From positions 1 to 32,706 of the IMG/VR virus record IMGVR_UViG_3300020205_003204: a DNA stretch of 32,706 bases; one strand, 5' to 3'. The notes under the pieces are model-generated. The model had not been told where the DNA came from. It saw only the letters and a list, made by a program, of their open reading frames with translations, and did not search any database. A program made the translations under genes and the position numbers. Origin of the DNA: a virus. Of the stretch, positions 7,011 to 14,374 are shown one piece after another. Numbering within the stretch: position 1 is the first letter of the stretch; every line of letters starts with the position of its first letter.

Positions 7011-8756
7011 TTATATGTTTTGTATAACCAGCCAGTCATTATTATAGACGGATGTGCTATCTTCTGTCAGGGTAATTGACGAATCATCGGCTACAGATAT
7101 AGATCTTTGTGTATATAGAGCGTAATGCTCAGATACTTTTGTTGAATCAAATGCTGTTGGGTACAGGGCTATATTTTGATATGTTGCAGAAGTTGAGCCT
7201 AAAGTTGATGAATTAAATTTTAAGACACCAGTTCTTGGGCTTGAATATACAATTACAACGTGATGCATTTCTCCAGGAGTTAGGACATTTGATATGTTTG
7301 TCTGAGATGTCTTATTTATACCATTTATATATATTGCAGAAACATTTGTGTTGCTTATTGTTCCAGCCGTGATCCAAGAATAATTTGATACTGGAATTGC
7401 TGATGATATTAAACCGCTATTAGAAAGGGATGAGGGCGTATAAAAAAACTCTATTGTATAGATTAGCGCTTCAGTGTTAATTACAAATCCTGAGTTATCA
7501 AATGTCTTAACTCCATTCCTGCTATCTCTAGAAAGGATGGGATAAATTTTGCTTCCTAGGGTATAAGATGTTGTGTCTAATGCAGAAATATAGTCTGCTG
7601 AATTTGAGGCAAACAAGGTCTGATCTTGATAAAATGTTAAGGCCAATGAGTATAGTCTGGGCAGGTATTTACTTGAATCGGCTGTTGATAAAACAATTTT
7701 TATATATATACCTGTTTGTGAAGAAAAGCTTGATCTAGTAAATCCTGGAATCTGTCCTCCATTTATACAGGACGTATATGTTACTCCATCTAGACTTACA
7801 GATACTGCAATTCCATTTGATCCGTTCCACTCAATTTTAGAAGAGTTGGAGGGTATGCCAGAAGGTATTGAAATAAAGTCATCTAACTGTACAGATGCTA
7901 CTGCTGCTGTATCTGTTTTTATAATTGAAATATATTGTTCTTCTGTATTATAATAAGTTTGATCTGTTATTAGATAATTCCAAGGCTTGTTTCCTGGATA
8001 CGAGTATGAATGAGATGTAGATATATTATTATCATAAGCTTCAAATATTCTGCCTTGGTCTGGAAACGCAACTTGGTATGCTGGTATTGGCTGAATTTCA
8101 GAATAATGATTAAATATTTTTGAAATTGGCAATGCGTGTCTATAAACTGCAGGAGCGTCTATAACAAAAGAATCTGAAGCACTTAGGGTTGGACCCACAT
8201 TAAGTGTTAAACCGCTCTGAGAAAGGCTTGGAAGGTCTGTGACGGATATTGTAGATTTAATCTCACCGTCAACATATAAATTAATTGCTGAAGGAGAATA
8301 TGTTCCAACAATATGATGTGACTTTGAAATATGGGCCAGCGTATGTCTTGCTGTATATTGTCCAAATTTAAATACAACATCTCCAGAGTCATAAAATATT
8401 CCAATAGAGTTTGTTGCATTTCCAAATATTAAAGTTTCATTTGTTGTTGTAATCTTAGGATAAAGCCAAACCTCAAAAGAGCAATCGTTGTCTAATGAAT
8501 TTTTATCCGCCAAACTTGCATACGCAGAACTGCCATAATAATTATTTACTATTGGAAATGAAATAGACTTTGAATTAGTAATTAATGATCCCTGCAATCC
8601 GCCTGGGATTAATGGAAGAAGGCCATTGGTAATCCCTCCAGAATATGTTCCAGAGTTTCCGCAACCAGATATATCTGAGGCTAAAGTTCCAGTGGTTTCA
8701 TCTAAAGCCCAAAAGCCTACTGGGTTATCTTTGATTACTTTAAGTTGATATGACAT
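7011..8756 (-). CDS. LamG/concanavalin-like tail fibre or adhesion protein
   Basis: A 581-residue beta-rich protein. Residues 1-210 form one LamG (concanavalin A-like) domain: VIKDNPVGFWALDETTG, then a CSFEVWLYPKI strand, HHIVGTYSPSAINLYVDGEI, and APAVYRHALPISKIFNHYSE. A second, more divergent copy spans about 390-560 (YTIEFFYTPSSLSNSGLI, GEMHHVVIVYSSPRTGVLKF, YPTAFDSTKVSEHYALYTQR). The middle is a beta-sandwich that may wrap the fibre axis. Phage proteins of this type bind host surface glycans. It is the last gene of the fibre/oxygenase island and has its own leaderless-type promoter directly before the ATG. Confidence 0.75.
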   Translation of the reverse strand: MSYQLKVIKDNPVGFWALDETTGTLASDISGCGNSGTYSGGITNGLLPLIPGGLQGSLITNSKSISFPIVNNYYGSSAYASLADKNSLDNDCSFEVWLYPKITTTNETLIFGNATNSIGIFYDSGDVVFKFGQYTARHTLAHISKSHHIVGTYSPSAINLYVDGEIKSTISVTDLPSLSQSGLTLNVGPTLSASDSFVIDAPAVYRHALPISKIFNHYSEIQPIPAYQVAFPDQGRIFEAYDNNISTSHSYSYPGNKPWNYLITDQTYYNTEEQYISIIKTDTAAVASVQLDDFISIPSGIPSNSSKIEWNGSNGIAVSVSLDGVTYTSCINGGQIPGFTRSSFSSQTGIYIKIVLSTADSSKYLPRLYSLALTFYQDQTLFASNSADYISALDTTSYTLGSKIYPILSRDSRNGVKTFDNSGFVINTEALIYTIEFFYTPSSLSNSGLISSAIPVSNYSWITAGTISNTNVSAIYINGINKTSQTNISNVLTPGEMHHVVIVYSSPRTGVLKFNSSTLGSTSATYQNIALYPTAFDSTKVSEHYALYTQRSISVADDSSITLTEDSTSVYNNDWLVIQNI

Positions 8757-8762
8757 TCTTTT

Positions 8763-8768
8763 ATTATA
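8763..8768 (-). promoter_or_regulatory. Leaderless -10 box of the LamG fibre gene
   Basis: Minus-strand TATAAT followed by six bases (AAAAGA) and then the ATG at 8756, which places the expected transcription start on the A of ATG. No convincing -35 is visible. The same geometry recurs at four other genes in the window. Confidence 0.6.
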
Positions 8769-8777
8769 TACTAATAT

Positions 8778-9371
8778 CTATCTTTTGAAAAAGAATATGG
8801 GCACCATATACTTAGTTCCAGATATTGTTGGTTTTGGATCGTGCAAAACTCCTTCTGAAGCAAAAACAACCACGCTTCCAGCTTCTGGCTTTAATGATAT
8901 GCCGTGATCTGGAAATTCTATTTCTCCGCCCTCATAGTCATCGTTTAAATACATAACCATTGAAACAGTAGATGTATCTTCTGCTCCATCATATGCGTCT
9001 ACGTGGGCCCCCATATGAACACCAACATTATATTTATTTATACCAAAATAAACTGGCAAGTATCCCAAGTCTATTCCAGAACTAGCAGCATACTCTTCAC
9101 CTATTGAGATTACATTTTGTGTAATCATAGAACAAAGTTTGGCATTACTTCTATCTGCATCCGTAATGTTTTGGAACATATTTAAAAAGCATTTTTTTAG
9201 CTTTCCATAAGGGACATTACTGTTTGATGCATTCCACTGCTCCCATTGTGATATTTGAGAAAAGGGGCCCTGAAAAGCATCCATATCTTCAATCTCTTTT
9301 ACAAAAGATTCGGGATCTGCAATAACATTTTTATAGTAATGTATTTCAGGATGTAATATTTCTTTAATCAT
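8778..9371 (-). CDS. 2OG-Fe(II) oxygenase (prolyl 4-hydroxylase-like), copy 1
   Basis: A 197-residue protein started at ATG 9371, which has AAAGGA at good spacing and overlaps the preceding gene by eight bases. An upstream in-frame ATG at 9437 is unlikely. The double-stranded beta-helix core holds the iron triad H123, D125 (GAHVDAYDG) and H177 (GVLHDPK), with K187 (SGTKYMVPIF) as the 2-oxoglutarate carboxylate anchor. YLNDDYEGGEIEFPD (141-155) and KPEAGSVVVF (161-170) are the standard strands. Lys rather than Arg at the anchor is typical of prolyl 4-hydroxylases. The substrate is unknown. It is the last of six such genes in a tightly packed leftward row. Confidence 0.85.
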   Translation of the reverse strand: MIKEILHPEIHYYKNVIADPESFVKEIEDMDAFQGPFSQISQWEQWNASNSNVPYGKLKKCFLNMFQNITDADRSNAKLCSMITQNVISIGEEYAASSGIDLGYLPVYFGINKYNVGVHMGAHVDAYDGAEDTSTVSMVMYLNDDYEGGEIEFPDHGISLKPEAGSVVVFASEGVLHDPKPTISGTKYMVPIFFFKR

Positions 9372-10071
9372 ATTTTCCTTTATAAGATGGAATGTTGCCT
9401 TCTTGTATTGCTTTATCCCATTCTTTATATGTTTCATCTTGCTCTGCTCTAGTTTGTTTTAATTCTTTATCCCATTCAGCTATTTGTTCTGGCGTATAAA
9501 CAGAATCTGCATTATCCCAAAAAGACCCTACAGTGTATCTTTGTGCCTTTCTGACTGTTGTAACCTCATGTTCATTTCCATGGCCGCCTTTAAAAAAAGC
9601 TAGTCTACCAATTTTTGGTTTAATTGTAATATCATGATGCTTAAAGTTTAAATCTCCTCCTTCAAAATCTTCATTTAAATAAAGGAATCCTGCATATTTA
9701 CTTTTATAAAATGCAGAGGGACTTCCATCTTCATGAGTATTATCTGAATGAAAACTTGCAAATGCTCCTATGACCCATTTTTGGGCATGATAACTAACCT
9801 CAGACAAATCCCTTTCAAAACATTTTTCGCCAGCAATTTTAATTTTTTCTTTTAGCTGTGCAAAATAATCTCTGGGTAAACCAAACATCAGGAGGTTGTC
9901 ATCGTGTGGCCAGTACCCCATAGCAAAAGATCCAAAAAATGATATCTGGTTCCAATCTAAAAGGCCAGCTTCATTAATTCCGTCTAAATAATTTATAATT
10001 GCTCTGCATTCTGAAGCTGGTATTAGGTTGTCTACAACAAAAACATCCTCTCTAAGTTTAACTATATCCAT
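9364..10071 (-). CDS. 2OG-Fe(II) oxygenase, copy 2
   Basis: A 235-residue protein started at ATG 10071, seven bases after GGAGGA; the in-frame ATG at 10128 would overlap the neighbour for no reason. The iron ligands are H108 and D110 (SFHSDNTHEDG) and H168 (GNEHEVTTV), with R178 (AQRYTVGSFW) as the 2-oxoglutarate anchor. LYLNEDFEGGDLNF (130-143) is the core strand. After the catalytic domain a charged helical tail of about 45 residues (TPEQIAEWDKELKQTRAEQD) ends in YKGKYD, similar in style to the tail of the next gene. The divergent N-terminal half suggests a substrate different from that of its neighbours. Confidence 0.85.
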   Translation of the reverse strand: MDIVKLREDVFVVDNLIPASECRAIINYLDGINEAGLLDWNQISFFGSFAMGYWPHDDNLLMFGLPRDYFAQLKEKIKIAGEKCFERDLSEVSYHAQKWVIGAFASFHSDNTHEDGSPSAFYKSKYAGFLYLNEDFEGGDLNFKHHDITIKPKIGRLAFFKGGHGNEHEVTTVRKAQRYTVGSFWDNADSVYTPEQIAEWDKELKQTRAEQDETYKEWDKAIQEGNIPSYKGKYD

Positions 10072-10072
10072 T

Positions 10073-10918
10073 CTACATTCCTCCGTTTTTGTTTTCTGCT
10101 GAATCCCATTTTTTTCTGTGTTCTTCAATTTCTTCTTCGGTAAAAGTTACTATCTTTCCATTTTTAAATACTAAGTTTCCAGCGTATAAATCTTTTGCAA
10201 GTCTTTCTTTTTCCATTTCAGCCCACTTAAGTGCACCATATTGAACTTGGTTAGCAAGCCATTCCTTGGAACCTGGATTTGGATACATAATAAAATTTCT
10301 AATTAAATATTTATTTCCATTGGTTGCAGTTTTGACTCCGTGGTAATATGGTTCTCCTGAAGGGAATACCATAATTTCACCAGCTTTTGGCTTATGAGAA
10401 ATAAACTTTCCATCTACATAAAATTCTATATCTCCACCATCATAATTATCATTAATATAAACAGTACATGTTAAAAAGAATTGGTTTCCTGGAATATCTT
10501 TTTCACTTTGCTTAAAATCAGTATGATATTGCATTGTGAGATTGTTTTCAAGAACATCGATATCTGATCCGTACTTACAAAATGATGAGGATGCTAATGC
10601 GGCGCCATCTGGTAACTGCACATTATTTCTTATTAAATAATCATCAATTGCAATATTATATGCATCATAAACTGCTTCTGCAGCCCAATATTCTTTATCA
10701 AAAGTTTCGTTTTGACCTAGTAAATGTTGAACTGCTCCTTTAAATTTAGTTGAAGCATAAGTTCCAAATGAAGCCCAGGGAGTCCACTTGTTAAAATAAT
10801 GTTCTCCTTCTTTTCCTTCGGTAGATTGAATTACCTCAAATATTTCTTTGTGGTCTGGTAACAACCCTTTATAAATTTCAACTTTTGGATATAGTGTTTC
10901 TACTGTAAAATTTGACAT
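10073..10918 (-). CDS. 2OG-Fe(II) oxygenase, copy 3
   Basis: A 281-residue protein whose ATG overlaps the upstream stop as TAATG. The ligands are H132 and D134 (MQYHTDFKQ) and H193 (YYHGVKTATNG). K203 is the probable 2-oxoglutarate anchor, with R207 nearby as an alternative. VYINDNYDGGDIEFYVDG (153-170) and HKPKAGEIMVFPSGEPYYHG (175-194) match the core fold closely. A charged C-terminal extension of about 65 residues (WAEMEKERLAKDLYAGNL, EEEIEEHRKKWDSAE) is unlike copy 1. Long aromatic-rich N-terminal parts such as this often shape the substrate cleft. It may act on a phage structural protein, but that is inference from position. Confidence 0.85.
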   Translation of the reverse strand: MSNFTVETLYPKVEIYKGLLPDHKEIFEVIQSTEGKEGEHYFNKWTPWASFGTYASTKFKGAVQHLLGQNETFDKEYWAAEAVYDAYNIAIDDYLIRNNVQLPDGAALASSSFCKYGSDIDVLENNLTMQYHTDFKQSEKDIPGNQFFLTCTVYINDNYDGGDIEFYVDGKFISHKPKAGEIMVFPSGEPYYHGVKTATNGNKYLIRNFIMYPNPGSKEWLANQVQYGALKWAEMEKERLAKDLYAGNLVFKNGKIVTFTEEEIEEHRKKWDSAENKNGGM

Positions 10919-11595
10919 TACTTATTTGCCTCCAGTTTTGTAATAGTCCAGAACAAAGGTGACGTATACCTTGTTCCTTTTGTAATAACATCAACGCCGT
11001 GAATATAATTTGCATCTCCTACAAAAAAATAGGCTGCTCTTCTTTTAGGCTTAAATGCAATATTGTGTTGAGGAAAATGTAATCTTCCTCCTTCGTAATC
11101 ATCATTAAAATAAATAACTGTTCCTAAATCATACCAGGGGAAATTGCCTGGAGTAAATGCATCTGGTCCTTCGTGCAATTCTTTGTCTGCGTGTGGCCAC
11201 TGCATGCTGCCTACTGGCCATCTAACAAGGCAGGGGCCTGTAGGATAACATTCTACATTAAAATGTTTTTCAATTATTGGCTTAAGTCTTGCATAGATAT
11301 TGTCTAAAGTTTCAGTTATTTTAGGATCACATTTTTCTAAAGAGGGTGTTGTAACAACTCTATCGATCCAAGCATTGGCATCATATATAATATTGCCGTT
11401 TTCATTGTTAGCAGAACTAGTAACATCCCAGGTTTTATTGGTTTTTATAAAATTTAATAAAAACTCACATTCTTCTTCCGTTACAAAATCTTCAAGCTCA
11501 ACAATGTTGTCTTTAGATTTACCAAAATATCCTGAAGGTGTTATAGAAGTTCTTGCAGTTCTAATATCCCAGTCCCAAGTTACTTGTTGCTCCAT
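10918..11595 (-). CDS. 2OG-Fe(II) oxygenase, copy 4
   Basis: A 225-residue protein with GAGGATAAA before the ATG at 11595. The ligands are H135 and D137 (WPHADKELHEG) and H199 (NYIHGVDVITKG), with the anchor R209 (GTRYTSPLFW). VIYFNDDYEGGRLHFPQHNI (160-179) is the core motif, very like copy 1. The N-terminal segment DNIVELEDFVTEEECEFLLN (29-48) is the usual P4H-type lead-in. The tail is short. It follows a DUF6065-like gene and is stop-to-start coupled to copy 3. Confidence 0.85.
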   Translation of the reverse strand: MEQQVTWDWDIRTARTSITPSGYFGKSKDNIVELEDFVTEEECEFLLNFIKTNKTWDVTSSANNENGNIIYDANAWIDRVVTTPSLEKCDPKITETLDNIYARLKPIIEKHFNVECYPTGPCLVRWPVGSMQWPHADKELHEGPDAFTPGNFPWYDLGTVIYFNDDYEGGRLHFPQHNIAFKPKRRAAYFFVGDANYIHGVDVITKGTRYTSPLFWTITKLEANK

Positions 11596-11603
11596 TTTAT
11601 CCT

Positions 11604-12317
11604 CTATTCATACTTCTTTTGAACCCAGGTATGTCTTTTGTATATGCCACCAAATGGCACACGGTACTTACCCGAATTTTTTTCATGTCTTCTAATCATT
11701 TCTTCTTCTGTTACAAAATTATATTCTGCTTTCCAATTTTCCCTTTTAAAAGGAATAATCTGTGCAAAAGGTGTTCCTTTAGGAATAATGCCTGTAAAAT
11801 CTTCTTTAAGAAAAAATGGCATCAATCCTGGAGAGCCATACCTGTCACTATCAATTATACCGTTTGTTGTTAAAAAAGGTAACTCGTATCTATTTAATGG
11901 ATGAACAACTAAAGCGCTATATCCTTCTGGCAAATCAAATCCCCAACTTGGATACCAATGAAATGAATCTTTTCCATATCCTTCTGGATAATTAAATTCA
12001 CCCATAAATGGTCTAGACTCACAAAAATCATCAAAGCCCGTAGAAGAAACTGCAATTTTTTTATCACCCTGTTTATAAATTGCAATATCACAAGGAGTGA
12101 CAAGTAGATATCCAGCACTAAATATATCTAAAAGTGCTGGGCAAGATTTAAATCCCAATCCTTTTTCTTCTGGAGTAACCATATACTCTTGATCATTTTC
12201 GTCTTTCCAATACTTCTTTGCATTTGCAAACCATTCTGGAATTATTTTTTTTGCTGGTACAGGAGTAGTTGAATTGTTATTCGCAACACGGTTAGACCAA
12301 AAAGATATCTTATTCAA
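11604..12317 (-). CDS. DUF6065-related protein, divergent member
   Basis: A 237-residue protein with a TTG start at 12317 behind GAAGAG. Key stretches are GFKSCPALLDIFSAGYLLVT (about 54-73), HWYPSWGFDLPEGYSALVV, HPLNRYELPF and IIPKGTPFAQIIPFKRENW. These line up in order with the neighbouring gene: a CP..GW/GY.L..P segment, a P.N....PF.T segment, and a P-F..I.P segment near the end. I therefore take the two as distant members of one beta-rich family. No catalytic motif is recognised. Embedding between oxygenases suggests a partner or substrate role in the same process, which is inference. Confidence 0.6.
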   Translation of the reverse strand: MNKISFWSNRVANNNSTTPVPAKKIIPEWFANAKKYWKDENDQEYMVTPEEKGLGFKSCPALLDIFSAGYLLVTPCDIAIYKQGDKKIAVSSTGFDDFCESRPFMGEFNYPEGYGKDSFHWYPSWGFDLPEGYSALVVHPLNRYELPFLTTNGIIDSDRYGSPGLMPFFLKEDFTGIIPKGTPFAQIIPFKRENWKAEYNFVTEEEMIRRHEKNSGKYRVPFGGIYKRHTWVQKKYE

Positions 12318-12318
12318 A

Positions 12319-13029
12319 TTAATTCTCTTCTACTCTTAACTTAATTGATTTTACTTCATGGTTTCCTAATTTATTACCCATGTAGTCTACTGCATCACGA
12401 TAATAATCTGTATAGAATCCGCTACCTGTTGCGTTTTTGCCAGCTTCAATTGCGCCTTCCAGGGTTAGTGGAATATCCCTATGAATTTGTTTCATGCTAT
12501 CCATAGGCTTAATCTGTGCAACAGATGAATGTAATTCGGTAAGAGATACGGGCAAGATTGCAATAAATGGCTCATTTGCTTTTATTGTTATTGGGGTAAA
12601 TGGACGAGTTACTCTCCACGAAACTGGCAGCGGACCTTCAAAAAAAGATGAACTCATTAGGGTTGTAAATGGAACTGCTCCATCTACAAAATAATTAGGT
12701 ACTGGATAAGAAAGCAAACTATGGGATTCATCTGTTCTAAATATTAAATTTGTATTAAAGCTAATTGTAGCATTTCCTCTTGCTGTACTACAATATTTTT
12801 CTCCCTGTAATACTTTAACATTATCTCCAGTTGTTGTTACTTCTCCATCCCACATAAATGTTATGTCTTCTGGAAAAGAAAGAGACCAGCCTAATTGATT
12901 TGAAAGACTTAAAGGAAAGCATCTGTAGGCATGCTTTGATGCACTTTCATCCATCCATTGTCTTTTACCAGATAGTGGTTCAATATTTGCTGAATCTGGT
13001 CCAGAGCGATAAACTTCTAAATTAATCAT
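12319..13029 (-). CDS. DUF6065 family protein
   Basis: A 236-residue protein with AGGA nine bases before the ATG. KRQWMDESASKHAYRCFPLS (22-41), then NQLGWSLSFPEDITFMWDGE (44-63), then an FRTDESHSLLSYPVPNYFVDG tract and WRVTRPFTPITIKANEPFIA follow the pattern of DUF6065: R.WMD...AYRC.PL...N..GW, then P.N, then W..TRP, then EPF..I.P. Such proteins occur in bacteria and aquatic phages without a known function, often near 2OG oxygenases as far as I recall. The family call is from memory of its motifs. It follows an oxygenase gene by eleven bases. Confidence 0.65.
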   Translation of the reverse strand: MINLEVYRSGPDSANIEPLSGKRQWMDESASKHAYRCFPLSLSNQLGWSLSFPEDITFMWDGEVTTTGDNVKVLQGEKYCSTARGNATISFNTNLIFRTDESHSLLSYPVPNYFVDGAVPFTTLMSSSFFEGPLPVSWRVTRPFTPITIKANEPFIAILPVSLTELHSSVAQIKPMDSMKQIHRDIPLTLEGAIEAGKNATGSGFYTDYYRDAVDYMGNKLGNHEVKSIKLRVEEN

Positions 13030-13040
13030 ATATAAAGTTC

Positions 13041-13703
13041 CTATTCTTTAATAAGTGAATATTTTTGTTCAATACCACGATACTCTGGAGAATGCGTAGC
13101 AATTGAATAATCAAGCATTGTTACTACAGAATATTTAACACCTTTTGTAACTGGCATTGCAGAATGTGAATAAATAAAAGAAGAAGGGAATAAATAAAGA
13201 TCTCCAGCTTGTGGCTTTATATTAACTCCAAGCTTATCAAAATATAATTCTCCACCCTCATAGTCATCGTTAATATAACCAACAGAAGACAAAACACAAA
13301 CATATGAGTATCCATGATCTGAGTGCACTTGAAAGTGTTGGCCTGGACCATATTTAATAAAATTAAAAGACTCCCAATAACCAAATTGTGGCAAGTGAAA
13401 CATCGTTCTATAATCTTCTACTGCTGAATCTTGTGCGTCTCTACAATCCTGCCAAATTGACTCTAGCTTAATTTGTGATTCTGGTTTTCCTGTATCGTCA
13501 AATACATTTTTTTTGATGTGATGATCCCAACAATCTCTATAAGATTTATTAATTGTTGAATATCCTGTAGCTGCTTCTGCCCAACTTTCTTCATATTTAT
13601 CATCAGATAAAATTTCTTCTAGTCTGTCTATTACATTTAAACCACTAAAAACATTTCTATAAACTATAATACCAGGATATAGTAATTCTGCGTTAGGTAA
13701 CAT
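13041..13703 (-). CDS. 2OG-Fe(II) oxygenase, copy 5 (paired with copy 6)
   Basis: A 220-residue protein coupled to the upstream gene as TAATG. The ligands are H127 and D129 (HFQVHSDHGYSY) and H180 (FIYSHSAMP), with anchor K190 (GVKYSVVTMLDY). YINDDYEGGELYFDKLGV (143-160) and IKPQAGDLYLFPSSFIYSH (162-180) are the core strands. It is clearly a paralogue of the next gene upstream: both share GQHFQ.H.DHG.SYV, the IYSH.AMPV segment and a T.LDY ending. The pair looks like a local duplication that has since diverged. Target unknown. Confidence 0.87.
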   Translation of the reverse strand: MLPNAELLYPGIIVYRNVFSGLNVIDRLEEILSDDKYEESWAEAATGYSTINKSYRDCWDHHIKKNVFDDTGKPESQIKLESIWQDCRDAQDSAVEDYRTMFHLPQFGYWESFNFIKYGPGQHFQVHSDHGYSYVCVLSSVGYINDDYEGGELYFDKLGVNIKPQAGDLYLFPSSFIYSHSAMPVTKGVKYSVVTMLDYSIATHSPEYRGIEQKYSLIKE

Positions 13704-14335
13704 TATGTTAAACTTCTTTCTATTTGATGTTTTCTTTCTATATATTGATCAAATTCTTTTGAATGAGCATCATCATTATAATCAAGCATCGTTGCAAAAC
13801 AATACTTAGTTCCAGACTCAACTGGCATTGCAACATGTGAATAAATAAAAGCAGATGGAAATATATATAGATCTCCTGCTTTTGGAGTTATCCTTAAATT
13901 AAATTTTGGAAAATATAAATCTCCGCCTGTGTAATTATCATTGGGGTATCCTACCAAAGAAACTGTTGATACATACGACCATCCGTGATCAGCGTGCTCT
14001 TGAAAATGTTGTCCTGGATTATATTTAATAACATTAGTCCATTCCCAATAAGTCATGTCTATTGAATACATTTCACAATAATCTTTTACGCAGGGCTCCT
14101 GAACATTATATATGTCTTTATAAAGACTATGTAATTTGCCTAATTTGCTTAGTTTAAAATCAAAACAATTTCTATATTCAGAAGATTCGTCCTCTAAGCC
14201 AACCCTGGCTTTTTCCCAAGACACAACAGAGTTTGAAACTTCTGACTCAATTCTATTTATTAAATTTAAGTCTTCAGTAAAAACATCTGAATATTTCCAG
14301 ATTCCATAAAATAACTCTTCTTTTTTAGAATACAT
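13703..14335 (-). CDS. 2OG-Fe(II) oxygenase, copy 6 (first of the island)
   Basis: A 210-residue protein. The ligands are H114 and D116 (HFQEHADHGWSY) and H167 (FIYSHVAMP), with anchor K177 (GTKYCFATMLDY). YPNDNYTGGDLYFPKFNL (130-147) and ITPKAGDLYIFPSAFIYSH (149-167) form the core. It is a paralogue of copy 5. The ATG at 14335 has no Shine-Dalgarno site. Instead it lies six bases beyond a TATAGT box with a -35 17 bases upstream, so its message is probably leaderless. That promoter would drive the whole leftward row of six oxygenases and two DUF6065-like genes. Confidence 0.87.
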   Translation of the reverse strand: MYSKKEELFYGIWKYSDVFTEDLNLINRIESEVSNSVVSWEKARVGLEDESSEYRNCFDFKLSKLGKLHSLYKDIYNVQEPCVKDYCEMYSIDMTYWEWTNVIKYNPGQHFQEHADHGWSYVSTVSLVGYPNDNYTGGDLYFPKFNLRITPKAGDLYIFPSAFIYSHVAMPVESGTKYCFATMLDYNDDAHSKEFDQYIERKHQIERSLT

Positions 14336-14341
14336 AAATAA

Positions 14342-14370
14342 ACTATAGCATTTACTTATTTAATGGTCAA
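14342..14370 (-). promoter_or_regulatory. Near-consensus leaderless promoter of the oxygenase island
   Basis: Minus-strand TTGACC (14365-14370), a 17-base spacer, TATAGT (14342-14347), then six bases (TTATTT) and the ATG at 14335. Both hexamers match consensus at five of six bases. The expected start is the A of the ATG, and no ribosome site is present. Confidence 0.75.
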
Positions 14371-14374
14371 GGTT

